18,964 nucleotides of DNA, from assembly GCA_050010815.1 (NCBI GenBank), contig JBEKKH010000069.1:1-18964 (forward strand), given 5' to 3'. The DNA comes from Palsa-504 sp050010815. Its GTDB lineage: Bacteria > Actinomycetota > Actinomycetes > Streptosporangiales > Streptosporangiaceae. Positions 1-9,482 of the stretch are shown piece by piece. The notes beneath the pieces were generated by a model that saw only the letters and a list, made by a program, of their open reading frames with translations, did no database searches and was not told the DNA's origin. The position numbers and the translations under genes are program-made. Numbering within the stretch: the stretch's first letter is position 1; every line of letters starts with the position of its first letter.

Positions 1-1239
1 GACGGAAAGGTGTCCGCCGCAGGAGGCGACCCGCTCCGCGATCCCGGCTAGGCCCAGCCCGGAGCCCCGGAGCAGCGTGTCCGGCGGCCGGGTAGGCCCG
101 GCCGCCGCCGGGGGTGGTCCGTGTCCCCGCCGCCCGGAATCGGTGATGGACACGGTGATGTAGCCCGGCTCGTAAGCCAGGGTCACCGCGGCCTGGGTGG
201 CCCGGGCGTGCCGGATCGTGTTGGTGAGCGCCTCCTGGATGATCCGGTACGCGGTCAGGTCCACTCCGGGCGCGAGCGGGGACGGCGTGCCCACCACCGC
301 CAGATCGACGGGCAGACCGGCCCGGCGGACCTGGTCGAGTACGTCGCCGAGCGCGACGAGCGATGCTGACGGCGCGGTTTCCAGCCGCTCGGAGGGACTG
401 CGCAAGACACCGAGGAGCCTGCGCAATTCGGTGAGGGCCTGCCGGGCCGTGTCGCCGATGATCTCGACGGAGCGCCGCGCCTCGGCGGGCCGGGCGGGAA
501 GCAGTGAGGTCGCCGCCTCGGACTGGACCGCGATCAGGCTGACGTGATGCGCCACCACATCGTGCAGCTCGCGGGCGATCCGGGTGCGCTCCCGCATGGC
601 GGCCTCGGCGACCTGATGGTCGACGTCGGCCTCGGCGCGGACGGCCCGGCTCTCCGCGGCCTGGACGCTGGCTCGCTTGGCTCGGCTGAGCAGGCCCGCC
701 GCTCCGGCGGTCAGGAAGATCATGGCCTGGAAGATAGCGTCATATGGCTGGCTGTGGCCGGGCGTGAGCTGGGAGAAGGTGACACCGGCGGTCACCCCGG
801 CGACCGTGATCCAGCGAAGCAGCACTCCGCTGCGCTCCATCACGGTGTAGAACGCGATCGCCGGGCCGAGCGGCAGCGGGGCGAAGCCGAAGCCGATCTG
901 GTCGTAAGCATCCCGGACGCCGCCGACGGCCAGCATGACGGGCACGGGCCAGGATCGCCGCCAGGTGAGGAAGACCCCCTGGCAGGCCACCAGCGTCAGC
1001 GCGAGCCACAACGGATGCAGCTGGCCGCGGTAGGGCAGCAGCGAGACCGCGTTGACCGCGGCCAGCGCGATCCCGAGGCCAAGGTCCTGGACGAGCTCCT
1101 GACGGCGCGGCGGGAGAACGGCTACCCGCGTGGTCAGCGCCTGCGGCAGCCCGGCCAGCCATCGCGGCAGCCCGGCCAGCTCCGGCGCCTTCTGCATCAC
1201 GACCTGATCGTAAGGCCCGGTCCCCCGCCGGGGGATCAT
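1..1239 (-). CDS. NarL/DesK-type sensor histidine kinase (3' end outside window)
   Basis: This is the sensor half of a two-component system. It should autophosphorylate on a His and pass the phosphate to a NarL-type response regulator, probably encoded just beyond the left edge. The frame is open from ATG 1239 to base 1, giving 413 visible codons. The N-terminal third is hydrophobic, with roughly four to five membrane segments. The HisKA_3 dimerisation box RIARELHDVVAHHVSL follows, with the phospho-acceptor His near residue 226. Next come the N box (QEALTNTIRHA), a DSG G1 box, and the G2 box GSGLGLAGIAERV near the visible end. The remaining C-terminal tail is missing. Start choice is uncertain: ATG 1239 follows an in-frame stop, and GTG 1200 or ATG 1197 are alternatives. 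The gene diverges from the glycosyltransferase at 1371. The ligand is unknown because there is no recognisable extracellular sensor domain. Confidence 0.9.
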   Translation of the reverse strand, partial: MIPRRGTGPYDQVVMQKAPELAGLPRWLAGLPQALTTRVAVLPPRRQELVQDLGLGIALAAVNAVSLLPYRGQLHPLWLALTLVACQGVFLTWRRSWPVPVMLAVGGVRDAYDQIGFGFAPLPLGPAIAFYTVMERSGVLLRWITVAGVTAGVTFSQLTPGHSQPYDAIFQAMIFLTAGAAGLLSRAKRASVQAAESRAVRAEADVDHQVAEAAMRERTRIARELHDVVAHHVSLIAVQSEAATSLLPARPAEARRSVEIIGDTARQALTELRRLLGVLRSPSERLETAPSASLVALGDVLDQVRRAGLPVDLAVVGTPSPLAPGVDLTAYRIIQEALTNTIRHARATQAAVTLAYEPGYITVSITDSGRRGHGPPPAAAGPTRPPDTLLRGSGLGLAGIAERVASCGGHLSV

Positions 1240-1297
1240 CCGGCCGGGGGATGCCGTCCCTGCGACCTAAGGCGGAGAGGCGACCGCTTTCCGGCCG

Positions 1298-1324
1298 CTT
1301 CCTCCGCCCGGCAGCGGAGGGAAG
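1298..1324. promoter_or_regulatory. Imperfect inverted repeat in divergent promoter region
   Basis: CTTCCTCCGC and GCGGAGGGAAG form a 10-bp stem with one bulged base around a 6-base loop. It lies in the 131-bp gap between the divergent kinase and glycosyltransferase genes. It could be an operator for the two-component system or a 5' leader hairpin of the glycosyltransferase mRNA. No clear -10/-35 pair was found here. Confidence 0.3.
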
Positions 1325-1370
1325 AAATCGCCCCCAGGCTCGATGTGCCAGCTGTACCCGGCTCATCACC

Positions 1371-2942
1371 ATGATGGGTATGAACATCACCACCGGGCGC
1401 CGCCGAGGCCATCTCCAACCAGCAGCTGCAGTTCCAGGTCCGACCGGGCGCACCTGGCCTGGGATCACCCTGATCGCGGCGGCGGCGTTCGGCGTCGAAA
1501 TGGCGGTGAGCGGACGGTACGGCTACGTCCGGGACGAACTCTACTTCCTGGCCGCCGGGCATCATCTCGCCTTCGGCTACGTCGACCAGCCGCCGCTCAC
1601 GCCGCTGCTGGCCCGAGTCACGGCGGCCGCGACCGGCAACACGCTGGTCGGGTTCCGGATCTTGCCCGGGCTCGCCCTGGCCGCGCTGGTGATCGTGACG
1701 GCCGCGATGAGCCGCATCCTCGGCGCAGGCCGCACCGGTCAGCTGCTCGCCGCGCTCGCCGTCGCCACCTGCGCGGAATACCTGGGCGCGATGCACGAGC
1801 TGACCACCACGACACCCGACCTGGTGTTCTGGGCGCTCACCCTGCTCCTCGTCCTGAGGCTGCTAGCCAGCCAGGACCCGCGCTGGTGGGTGGCCATCGG
1901 CGGCTGTGCCGGGGTCGGCGCGGAGGCCAAGTGGAACATCTTCTTCCTGGTGGCCGCGCTGGGCGCCGGGTTCGCTGGCACCGATGCCCGCCACCTGCTG
2001 CGCAGCCGGTATCTCCTGCTCGGCGCCCTGCTCGCCGTGGCGCTGGCCGCGCCGGACCTCAGCTGGCAGGCGGCGCACGGCTGGCCGAACCTGGATGTCT
2101 TCCGTGCCCTGCAGACCTCGGCGGGACAGAACCGGATCCTGTACTGGCCCGCCCAGGTTTTCTATACCGGACCGGTGCTGACGCCGGTCTGGGCGGCGGG
2201 CGCCGTCTGGGCGTGGCGTCACCCGGCCGCCCGGCGTTTCCGGCCGGCGGCGATCGGCTGCATCATCGTGATCGTGCTGCAGTTCGTCCTCGGCGGCAAG
2301 GCGTACTACCCGGGGGGTGCATACACGTTCCTGCTCGCGGCCGGCTCGGTTCCCCTGGAGGGCTGGCTCAAGGACCGTCAGCCGCGCGGCCGCGGGATCA
2401 AGCCGGCTGCGCGGGTGAGCGCCGCGATGCTGGCGGGCGCGGCGATGCTGGCGGGCGGGGTGGTCGCCGCCCCCATCAGCCTGTCGGTCCTGCCGGCCCG
2501 CACGCTGCACACGGTGCCGCTGCAGAAGATCAACTACGATCTCGCCGAAACGATCGCCTGGCCAAAGCTGGTCGCGCTCGTCGCGGACCAGTACGACTCG
2601 CAGCCAGCCGTGCACCGGCAGCAGACCACGATCTTGACCGGGAACTACGGTGAGGCGGGCGCGCTGGCCCGTTACGGTCCCGGGCTCAGCCTGCCGCAGG
2701 CGTACAGCGGAGCCAACAGTTTCTGGCTCTGGGGGCCGCCACCCGCCGCCGACTCCCGGGCGGTCGCGGTGAACATTGACCCGGCCCTCCTGCGCCGCGA
2801 GTTCGCCCATGTCCGGCTGGTGGCCACCTTCTGGAACGGGCTCGGCGTGAGCGACGACGAGCAGGGCGTGCACATCTATCTCGCCACCGGCCTGAAGTCG
2901 ACCTGGGCGCAGTCCTGGCCCGCGTTCCGTGACTATTCCTGA
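1371..2942 (+). CDS. ArnT/PMT-like (GT39 superfamily) membrane glycosyltransferase
   Basis: This is a polytopic glycosyltransferase of the dolichyl-phosphate-mannose / 4-amino-4-deoxyarabinose transferase superfamily. Such enzymes move a sugar from a polyprenyl-phosphate carrier to a target on the outer face of the membrane. From ATG 1371 the protein is 523 aa, normal for the family. After the first membrane segment (about residues 31-47) comes the diagnostic loop RDELYFLAAGHHLAFGYVDQ, with the acidic pair D55-E56 expected to be catalytic. About ten further hydrophobic segments follow, then a soluble C-terminal part from about residue 390. Start choice is uncertain: ATG 1371, 1374 and 1380 are clustered without a good Shine-Dalgarno sequence, and the frame stays open to ATG 1251. 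Donor and acceptor cannot be read from the sequence. A perfect hairpin follows the stop codon. Confidence 0.87.
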   Translation: MMGMNITTGRRRGHLQPAAAVPGPTGRTWPGITLIAAAAFGVEMAVSGRYGYVRDELYFLAAGHHLAFGYVDQPPLTPLLARVTAAATGNTLVGFRILPGLALAALVIVTAAMSRILGAGRTGQLLAALAVATCAEYLGAMHELTTTTPDLVFWALTLLLVLRLLASQDPRWWVAIGGCAGVGAEAKWNIFFLVAALGAGFAGTDARHLLRSRYLLLGALLAVALAAPDLSWQAAHGWPNLDVFRALQTSAGQNRILYWPAQVFYTGPVLTPVWAAGAVWAWRHPAARRFRPAAIGCIIVIVLQFVLGGKAYYPGGAYTFLLAAGSVPLEGWLKDRQPRGRGIKPAARVSAAMLAGAAMLAGGVVAAPISLSVLPARTLHTVPLQKINYDLAETIAWPKLVALVADQYDSQPAVHRQQTTILTGNYGEAGALARYGPGLSLPQAYSGANSFWLWGPPPAADSRAVAVNIDPALLRREFAHVRLVATFWNGLGVSDDEQGVHIYLATGLKSTWAQSWPAFRDYS

Positions 2943-2959
2943 TTTGCTCGGGGGCCCGT

Positions 2960-2991
2960 CTGGGCGGGACGGCCTGGGCCGTCCCGCCCAG
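2960..2991 (+). terminator. Hairpin terminator after the glycosyltransferase gene
   Basis: A perfect 14-bp stem (CTGGGCGGGACGGC pairing with GCCGTCCCGCCCAG) closes a 4-base loop, starting 17 bases after the stop codon. There is no T tract, which is common in high-GC actinobacteria. It isolates the downstream gene at 3056. Confidence 0.7.
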
Positions 2992-3055
2992 GCGGTTGAC
3001 GCCGGGACTGGCCCGGCGTGCGAACGCGACGGCGGCCCGCGTACCCTATGTGGTC

Positions 3056-3466
3056 ATGAAGCGGCAGAAGCCAAGCCCCGAGGCAGAGCAGCTGTATCAG
3101 GATGATCGCGCGCTGGCCGCGCGCCGCGGGGACCTTGTCGAGGCCGCCCGCGAAGCGGAAAGCCGGTTCAGGAAGGCTCAGGCCCGACGGGCTTCCGAGC
3201 GTGAGCGGCACGGCCTCGCGCTGGCCCTAGACGCCGCGCTCACCGAGGCGATGCGAGCCGCCTTCGCCGCGCAGCGGGCGGAGATCGGCCCACTGGGTTA
3301 CGACGACCGCATCTACCGGCGCAAGGCGATGGCCACGCCCCGCGTGCATGCGCTCACGGCCGAAGCTGAGCACCTGCTCACGCTGCGGGAAACCCACCGT
3401 CTCAACGACATCCCGGAAGTACCGTTCGAGTACAGCCCGCTAGCATCCCCCGTGGTTGGCTCCTAG
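3056..3466 (+). CDS. Hypothetical protein, charged and mostly helical
   Basis: I do not recognise the family. The predicted product is 136 aa and begins MKRQKPSPEAEQLY. Residues 5-75 are rich in Arg, Glu and Ala in a heptad-like pattern, suggesting a long helix or coiled coil. A motif GYDDRIYRRKAM (about residues 81-92) and an acidic, Pro-containing tail follow. There is no signal peptide or membrane segment, so it is probably cytoplasmic. ATG 3056 is preferred over an in-frame start at 2996, because the intervening codons fall between the hairpin and a TACCCT -10-like box at 3042-3047. That box sits 8 bases before ATG 3056, and there is no Shine-Dalgarno sequence, so a leaderless transcript is possible. 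The TAG stop lies in a CTAG tetranucleotide. Confidence 0.6.
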   Translation: MKRQKPSPEAEQLYQDDRALAARRGDLVEAAREAESRFRKAQARRASERERHGLALALDAALTEAMRAAFAAQRAEIGPLGYDDRIYRRKAMATPRVHALTAEAEHLLTLRETHRLNDIPEVPFEYSPLASPVVGS

Positions 3467-3980
3467 CCCGTTACCGGTGCGCTGACCACGGCTGGCACAG
3501 CCACCAGGTCTCCGCGCCACCACGCCCGATCGCCGGGCACCGCTGTCTTTGCTGGCCCCAGGCGCCGTGCATCCCGGTACACCGGATCCACCGCCAAGCC
3601 CGGATCCACCACGGAAATGGCGGGGACGCGGCCGGGAACGGGACGGGTGGGGCAGACGGGATGGGTGGGCAGAGGGGCGGGGCGATGGCGATCGCCGGTC
3701 TGGCACTCGGAGCCGGCTGGCGGGATTCGCCGGCGTCTGACGTGAACCGTCCGGCGGGGCTCAACGTCTCCACATGTAGGGGGCAATGAACTGCAGTTGA
3801 TCTCTCATAGTGCGTTTTTCCCTAGCAATCGACGGTACGCAGTTGAGCGTGTCGCTTGCGGCGTACTATGAAAAGCGGGACAGTTGGTCTAGGCCAATTT
3901 TCGGAGACGCGGGCCTAGTAAGCGTGTAGTCACAAAAAGTAGTCAGATAGTGTCAGGCGAAAACTAGCGGGAAGCTACAG
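3467..3980. other. Stretch without a confident gene
   Basis: The first ~310 bases are GC-rich. On the minus strand a frame reading to a TAG at 3465-3463 has a plausible last ~50 residues (from GTG 3612, 74% G/C at third positions). It has no ribosome-binding site and becomes Pro/Arg low-complexity upstream, so it may be a decayed gene end or chance. From about 3780 the base composition shifts clearly toward A/T, with runs of T and A. No ORF of convincing quality lies there. It looks like an upstream regulatory region for the small ORF at 3981 and the DUF5999 gene. Confidence 0.5.
3926..3955 (+). repeat. Short direct repeats GTAGTCA upstream of small ORF
   Basis: GTAGTCA occurs at 3926-3932 and again at 3939-3945, a period of 13 bases. 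A related TAGTGTCA follows at 3948-3955. They lie in the A/T-richer segment just before the small ORF at 3981. Spaced direct repeats of this kind can be regulator binding sites, but no regulator can be named. Confidence 0.35.
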
Positions 3981-4094
3981 ATGGCCAGCGAAAAAATGAT
4001 CAGCTCAGGCCGTATCCGTGACCGCGTGAGCTGGCACACACTGGCATCGACGGCGCAGACGAACGAAGAAATCAATTATGAGTACGCACGATGA
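3981..4094 (+). CDS. Small ORF (37 codons) upstream of the DUF5999 gene
   Basis: ATG 3981 opens a 37-codon frame ending at TGA 4092-4094. The peptide begins MASEKMISSGRIRD and ends INYEYAR. A GGGAAG sequence 6 bases upstream could serve as ribosome-binding site. The stop lies 20 bases before the DUF5999 start, so the two could share a transcript. Third-position G/C is about 64%, well below the neighbouring genes, which argues either for a regulatory leader peptide, recently acquired DNA, or a chance frame. No known family is recognised and there is no signal peptide or membrane segment. Confidence 0.35.
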   Translation: MASEKMISSGRIRDRVSWHTLASTAQTNEEINYEYAR

Positions 4095-4114
4095 AACTGC
4101 CAGGAGACACTGAT

Positions 4115-4360
4115 ATGTGCCCGCACTCACCGCCTTGTCCGGCGCCGTCGGCGCCGGATCGTGAAGCGGCGCATACCGTTGTCAGCCACCCGGAGCAAGG
4201 CTGGAGCCTGCTCTGCAATGGCGTGGTGATCTTCGAAGACACCGGGGAGCTTCTCCCGGACGGTGCGGCCATCGCGCCCCACCGACCCACCGACCTCGCG
4301 GCCTTCGACCGTCCGATCGGTGTGGTCGTACAGCTCAGCGAGCAGGCCCCGGCGGCTTAA
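4115..4360 (+). CDS. DUF5999 family protein
   Basis: This is a small protein (81 aa) of a family I recall as widespread in streptomycetes and relatives; its function is unknown. The start MCPHSPPCP and the core HPEQGWSLLCNGVVIFEDTG, followed by ELLPDG and APHRP, match the family pattern. Three cysteines are visible (residues 2, 8 and one in the LLCNGVV core). No signal peptide or membrane segment is present. ATG 4115 is chosen over ATG 4091 because AGGAG at 4102-4106 sits 8 bases upstream and the MC-PH start is typical. It follows an A/T-richer region with short direct repeats and a 37-codon ORF, which suggests a regulated promoter. Confidence 0.8.
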   Translation: MCPHSPPCPAPSAPDREAAHTVVSHPEQGWSLLCNGVVIFEDTGELLPDGAAIAPHRPTDLAAFDRPIGVVVQLSEQAPAA

Positions 4361-4457
4361 TCCGCCCACGGCAGGCTCCCATGGGGTCGAGACCGGACGC
4401 TTAGTACAGCAACCCCTTTCTCACCGCCGTCCCGGCCTCTAGCCTCGGGATAACCCG

Positions 4458-5093
4458 TCAGAGCACAGTCGGCAGCCACTCCGTGACGACGCTGATGACG
4501 TCCGCGCGATGACCCTTCAGCGCATGCGTCTCGCGCGGGATGATGACCACCCGATCCGCGTCGGCGCGACCCGGGATCCCGAATGGGTCACGCTCACCGT
4601 TCACCACCAGCACGGCGGCACCGCCCACGCGCGCCGCGTGCAGTTCCGCTACTCGGGTCGCACCCAGCCCGGCGGAGGCGCGGGCCGACCAGCGCTGCGG
4701 CGGGCGGAGGGGAAAGGCCAGCGCAATCACGGCACGAGCACTCACATCGGCGGCGGTGCGGCAGGCCACCCGGGCGCCATTGCTCCGGCCGCCCTGCACG
4801 AGCGGGAGGCCGGGGGCCAGCTGACGCAGCGCGGTCACGATCTCCACCCAGGCGGCATCCTGCCGGACGGCAGAGCCGGGCGCGCGGGCTCCCCTGACCC
4901 GGTACGGCTGGGTAACCCGCGCCACCATCCCGCCGAGGCGCAGCGCGGCGTCCCGCACGGCCAGCAGGTCGAGTGCCTCGACGCTGCCGCCCGCGCCATG
5001 GGTGAGCACGAGCAGGAACCGCGCCGCGGCCCCGTCTCCGTCAAGCTCGGCCCGCGCGGCTCCGCTCTCGGTGATGATCTCCACCGCGCCCAT
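4458..5093 (-). CDS. TEX30/KANL3-like alpha/beta hydrolase
   Basis: This is a compact alpha/beta hydrolase (211 aa) without signal peptide, so cytoplasmic. The oxyanion-loop motif THGAGG is at residues 31-36, and the nucleophile elbow GGRSNGAR places Ser104 in a G-x-S-x-G motif. The candidate acid is Asp169 (GERDPFG) and the candidate base His190 (ETHALKG). This layout resembles the TEX30/KANL3-like group, related to dienelactone hydrolases. The substrate cannot be inferred. It lies 50 bases downstream of uvrA in the same direction, with a 20-bp palindrome between them, so cotranscription with uvrA is possible but probably attenuated. GAGG lies 3 bases upstream of ATG 5093, which is close spacing; GTG 5084 is an alternative start. 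Confidence 0.8.
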   Translation of the reverse strand: MGAVEIITESGAARAELDGDGAAARFLLVLTHGAGGSVEALDLLAVRDAALRLGGMVARVTQPYRVRGARAPGSAVRQDAAWVEIVTALRQLAPGLPLVQGGRSNGARVACRTAADVSARAVIALAFPLRPPQRWSARASAGLGATRVAELHAARVGGAAVLVVNGERDPFGIPGRADADRVVIIPRETHALKGHRADVISVVTEWLPTVL

Positions 5094-5126
5094 TTTCCTC
5101 GCCGGGCCAGGACGGTTGGGCCCGGG

Positions 5127-5143
5127 TAAACCTGGGCCCAGGT

Positions 5144-5146
<3 letters not shown>
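5127..5146. terminator. 20-bp perfect palindrome at the uvrA stop codon
   Basis: TAAACCTGGGCCCAGGTTTA is perfectly self-complementary and contains the uvrA TAA stop at its end. As RNA it can fold into an 8-bp stem with a 4-base loop, with A and T at the outer ends. It is a candidate terminator or attenuator between uvrA and the downstream hydrolase gene, or a protein-binding palindrome. Confidence 0.5.
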
Positions 5147-7999
<2,853 letters not shown>

Positions 8000-8052
8000 T
8001 GCGCCTCTGCTCTCTTGGGGCTCTGGAAAATGGGTGGACGGGGTGGTTGGCG

Positions 8053-8075
8053 ATGGTAGCCGGGGGGTCTGACAT
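8053..8075 (-). promoter_or_regulatory. Candidate RecA-NDp-like promoter of uvrA
   Basis: Read on the minus strand, ATGTCAGAC is followed by 8 bases and TACCAT. This matches the spacing of the actinobacterial RecA/LexA-independent damage promoter (TTGTCRGTG, 8 bases, TANNNT) and agrees at 6 of 9 positions in the upstream block plus the full -10 pattern. Transcription would begin near 8046, giving a leader of about 47 bases before the uvrA GTG. The position and target gene fit, but the motif match is partial. Confidence 0.4.
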
Positions 8076-8230
8076 TTTCGGGAGGCCACCACCGCCCGGG
8101 GCCGCACCATCGCCACCCAGGAGCACCGGATCAGCCGTCGTTATGCCCGCCCCGTTCTGCTTCCACGATAGCGAAGGACGCCAAGAAGCGCCCGCAGGTC
8201 CACCGCTTCGGCCCGAGGCGGAGGCTAGAA

Positions 8231-8286
8231 ACGTATGGATGTGGCACCCTACCCGAAAGAGTGTGCACGATGTCACACCCATACGT
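8231..8286. promoter_or_regulatory. 13-bp inverted repeat around a promoter-like pair
   Basis: ACGTATGGATGTG (8231-8243) and CACACCCATACGT (8274-8286) are complementary at 12 of 13 positions, 30 bases apart. On the minus strand GTGACA (8276-8271) and TAGGGT (8251-8246) inside and overlapping the arms form a -35/-10-like pair with a 19-base spacer. It would make a uvrA leader of about 240 bases. It could be an operator-promoter or a stem-loop element. Confidence 0.35.
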
Positions 8287-8342
8287 AGGAGATGTGGTAA
8301 CTGAGTGCGGGCGGGGGGTAACGGGACTGGTGTGGCGCGGAC

Positions 8343-8408
8343 GGGGGCGGGGCGGGCGGGGCGGACCGGGGCGGGGCGGACCGGGGCCGGGCGGGCGGGG
8401 TGGGCGGG
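8343..8408 (+). repeat. G-rich tract with 15-bp tandem unit
   Basis: More than ten runs of three to five G occur in 66 bases, with a GGGCGGGGCGGACC unit at 8354-8367 repeated at 8369-8382 (period 15). It has strong G-quadruplex potential on the plus strand and ends exactly at the stop codon of the minus-strand cyclodeaminase-like gene, so its C-rich transcript forms that gene's 3' end. Confidence 0.6.
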
Positions 8409-9392
8409 TCAGAAGTCGGCGGTCGTGCCTGCGCCGAGGCGTTCGGCCTTGCGGTAGACGTAGCCGGCCGCGGCCAGGTCCTCGGCGGCCAGGCCGAGCG
8501 ATTCGAACAGGGTGATCTCCTCGTCATCGGCGCGGCCCTGCGCCGTACCGGCCAGGAGTTCGCCGAGCTCGGCGCGGACCGGGTTGACCGCTCCTTCGGC
8601 CTGGGCGAGCAGGTAGTCCCCCGCCTCGTTACGTACCGACTCACGGCTATCGGCGAACAGGGCCGCCTCGGCCATGGTCGCGGTGTCGATCTCGCGGTCG
8701 CCGGGCAGGCACGCGCCCACCGCGTTCACGTGCGTGCCGGGGGACAGCCACGCGCGACGCAGCACCGGGCGGGGCGACGTGGTGGCGGTCACCACGATGC
8801 CCGCGCCCGCCACCGCCTCGGGCACCGCGCCGTAGGCGCTGACCGGCAGGCCCAGCTGGGCGGCCAGCTCGGCGGCCACCTCGCGGGCGCGGGCCAGGTC
8901 GCGACCGGCGAGGCGGATCCCGGTCAGCGGCCGGGTCGCGGCCACGGCGCGCGCGTGTGCCCGGCCCTGCACCCCGGTGCCGATGACCGCCAGCTCGGCG
9001 GCCTCCGGCCTGGCCAGCAGGCCGGTCGCGACGGCGGAGACCGCGGCGGTCCTGATCTCGGTGACCGCCGACGCGTTCACCAGGGCCAGCGGTTCGCCGG
9101 TGTCCGCCGCGAACAGCAGCACCCCGCCCTGGTGCGCGTCCTTGCCCAGGGCCGGATTGCCCGGTGAGATGCAGATCGCCTTCAGCCCGTAGAACCCGTA
9201 TCCCGGGTCAGGGCCGTAGGCGGGCATCAGCGCCATGAAGCCGGCCGCGTCCCGCGGCCTGACGATGGTCCGCAGCGGCTGCTGCAGGCGGCCGGCCGCC
9301 AGCTCGGTCAGCGCCTCGCGCATCACGTCCGCGCATTCGCGGTAAGGCAGCAGCTCACGGACGTGATGGCCGGCCAGCACGAGAATCTTCAC
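8409..9392 (-). CDS. Ornithine cyclodeaminase / mu-crystallin family protein
   Basis: This is an NAD(P)-binding protein of the OCD/mu-crystallin superfamily, 327 aa and full length. Members include ornithine cyclodeaminase, alanine dehydrogenase, ketimine reductases and opine-type synthases. Visible features are a substrate-side Lys (GLKAI, K71), TEIRTAA with R114, and the Rossmann motif GTGVQG (residues 138-143). In true ornithine cyclodeaminases a GAD-x-PGK motif carries the catalytic Asp. Here the sequence is GACLPGDRE, with Cys at residue 228 and Asp replacing the Lys, so ornithine cyclodeaminase activity is doubtful. GTG 9392 is preferred over the ORF's upstream codon at 9422 because CTGGAGA lies just upstream and VKILVL is a typical start. 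It diverges from the MBL hydrolase gene across 90 bp. The substrate is unknown. Confidence 0.87.
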   Translation of the reverse strand: MKILVLAGHHVRELLPYRECADVMREALTELAAGRLQQPLRTIVRPRDAAGFMALMPAYGPDPGYGFYGLKAICISPGNPALGKDAHQGGVLLFAADTGEPLALVNASAVTEIRTAAVSAVATGLLARPEAAELAVIGTGVQGRAHARAVAATRPLTGIRLAGRDLARAREVAAELAAQLGLPVSAYGAVPEAVAGAGIVVTATTSPRPVLRRAWLSPGTHVNAVGACLPGDREIDTATMAEAALFADSRESVRNEAGDYLLAQAEGAVNPVRAELGELLAGTAQGRADDEEITLFESLGLAAEDLAAAGYVYRKAERLGAGTTADF

Positions 9393-9470
9393 GCGGGTCT
9401 CCAGGGGGTCAGCGTTAACCACGGGGAGCAGGGCGCCGGCGCGGACGCTGGTACCAAGGACCGTTCGGTA

Positions 9471-9476
9471 TAGGTT
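9471..9476 (+). promoter_or_regulatory. -10 box for a leaderless MBL hydrolase transcript
   Basis: TAGGTT at 9471-9476 ends 6 bases before GTG 9483, and no Shine-Dalgarno sequence is present. This is the spacing expected if transcription starts at the initiation codon itself. The -35 region is weak. An ACCG-TT-CGGT inverted repeat (9460-9469) sits just upstream and could be an operator shared with the divergent gene. Confidence 0.4.
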
Positions 9477-9482
9477 TTAGAG

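Larger units (their letters stand above)
8000..8408. other. 409-bp intergenic region upstream of uvrA
   Basis: No credible gene is present on either strand. From the uvrA side outward it holds the uvrA ribosome-binding site, a candidate promoter (8053-8075), a GC-rich stretch, an inverted repeat overlapping a second promoter-like pair (8231-8286) and a G-rich tract (8343-8408) ending at the stop codon of the neighbouring gene. I found no actinobacterial SOS-box palindrome of the GAAC-N4-GTTC type. Confidence 0.7.

Noticed and set aside
544..1468. Long plus- and minus-strand frames overlapping the kinase gene and its upstream region
   Set aside because: Those at 544-1374 (plus) and 740-1468 (minus) are shadow frames of GC-rich DNA. 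The true frame has all histidine kinase boxes and runs off the left edge.
3440..3786. Overlapping minus-strand frames after the 3056 gene
   Set aside because: Most residues are Pro/Arg low complexity and no start has a ribosome-binding site. Only the last ~50 residues of one frame look protein-like, which is not enough to call a gene.
8000..8290. LexA SOS box upstream of uvrA
   Set aside because: No GAAC-N4-GTTC-like palindrome is present in the upstream region.
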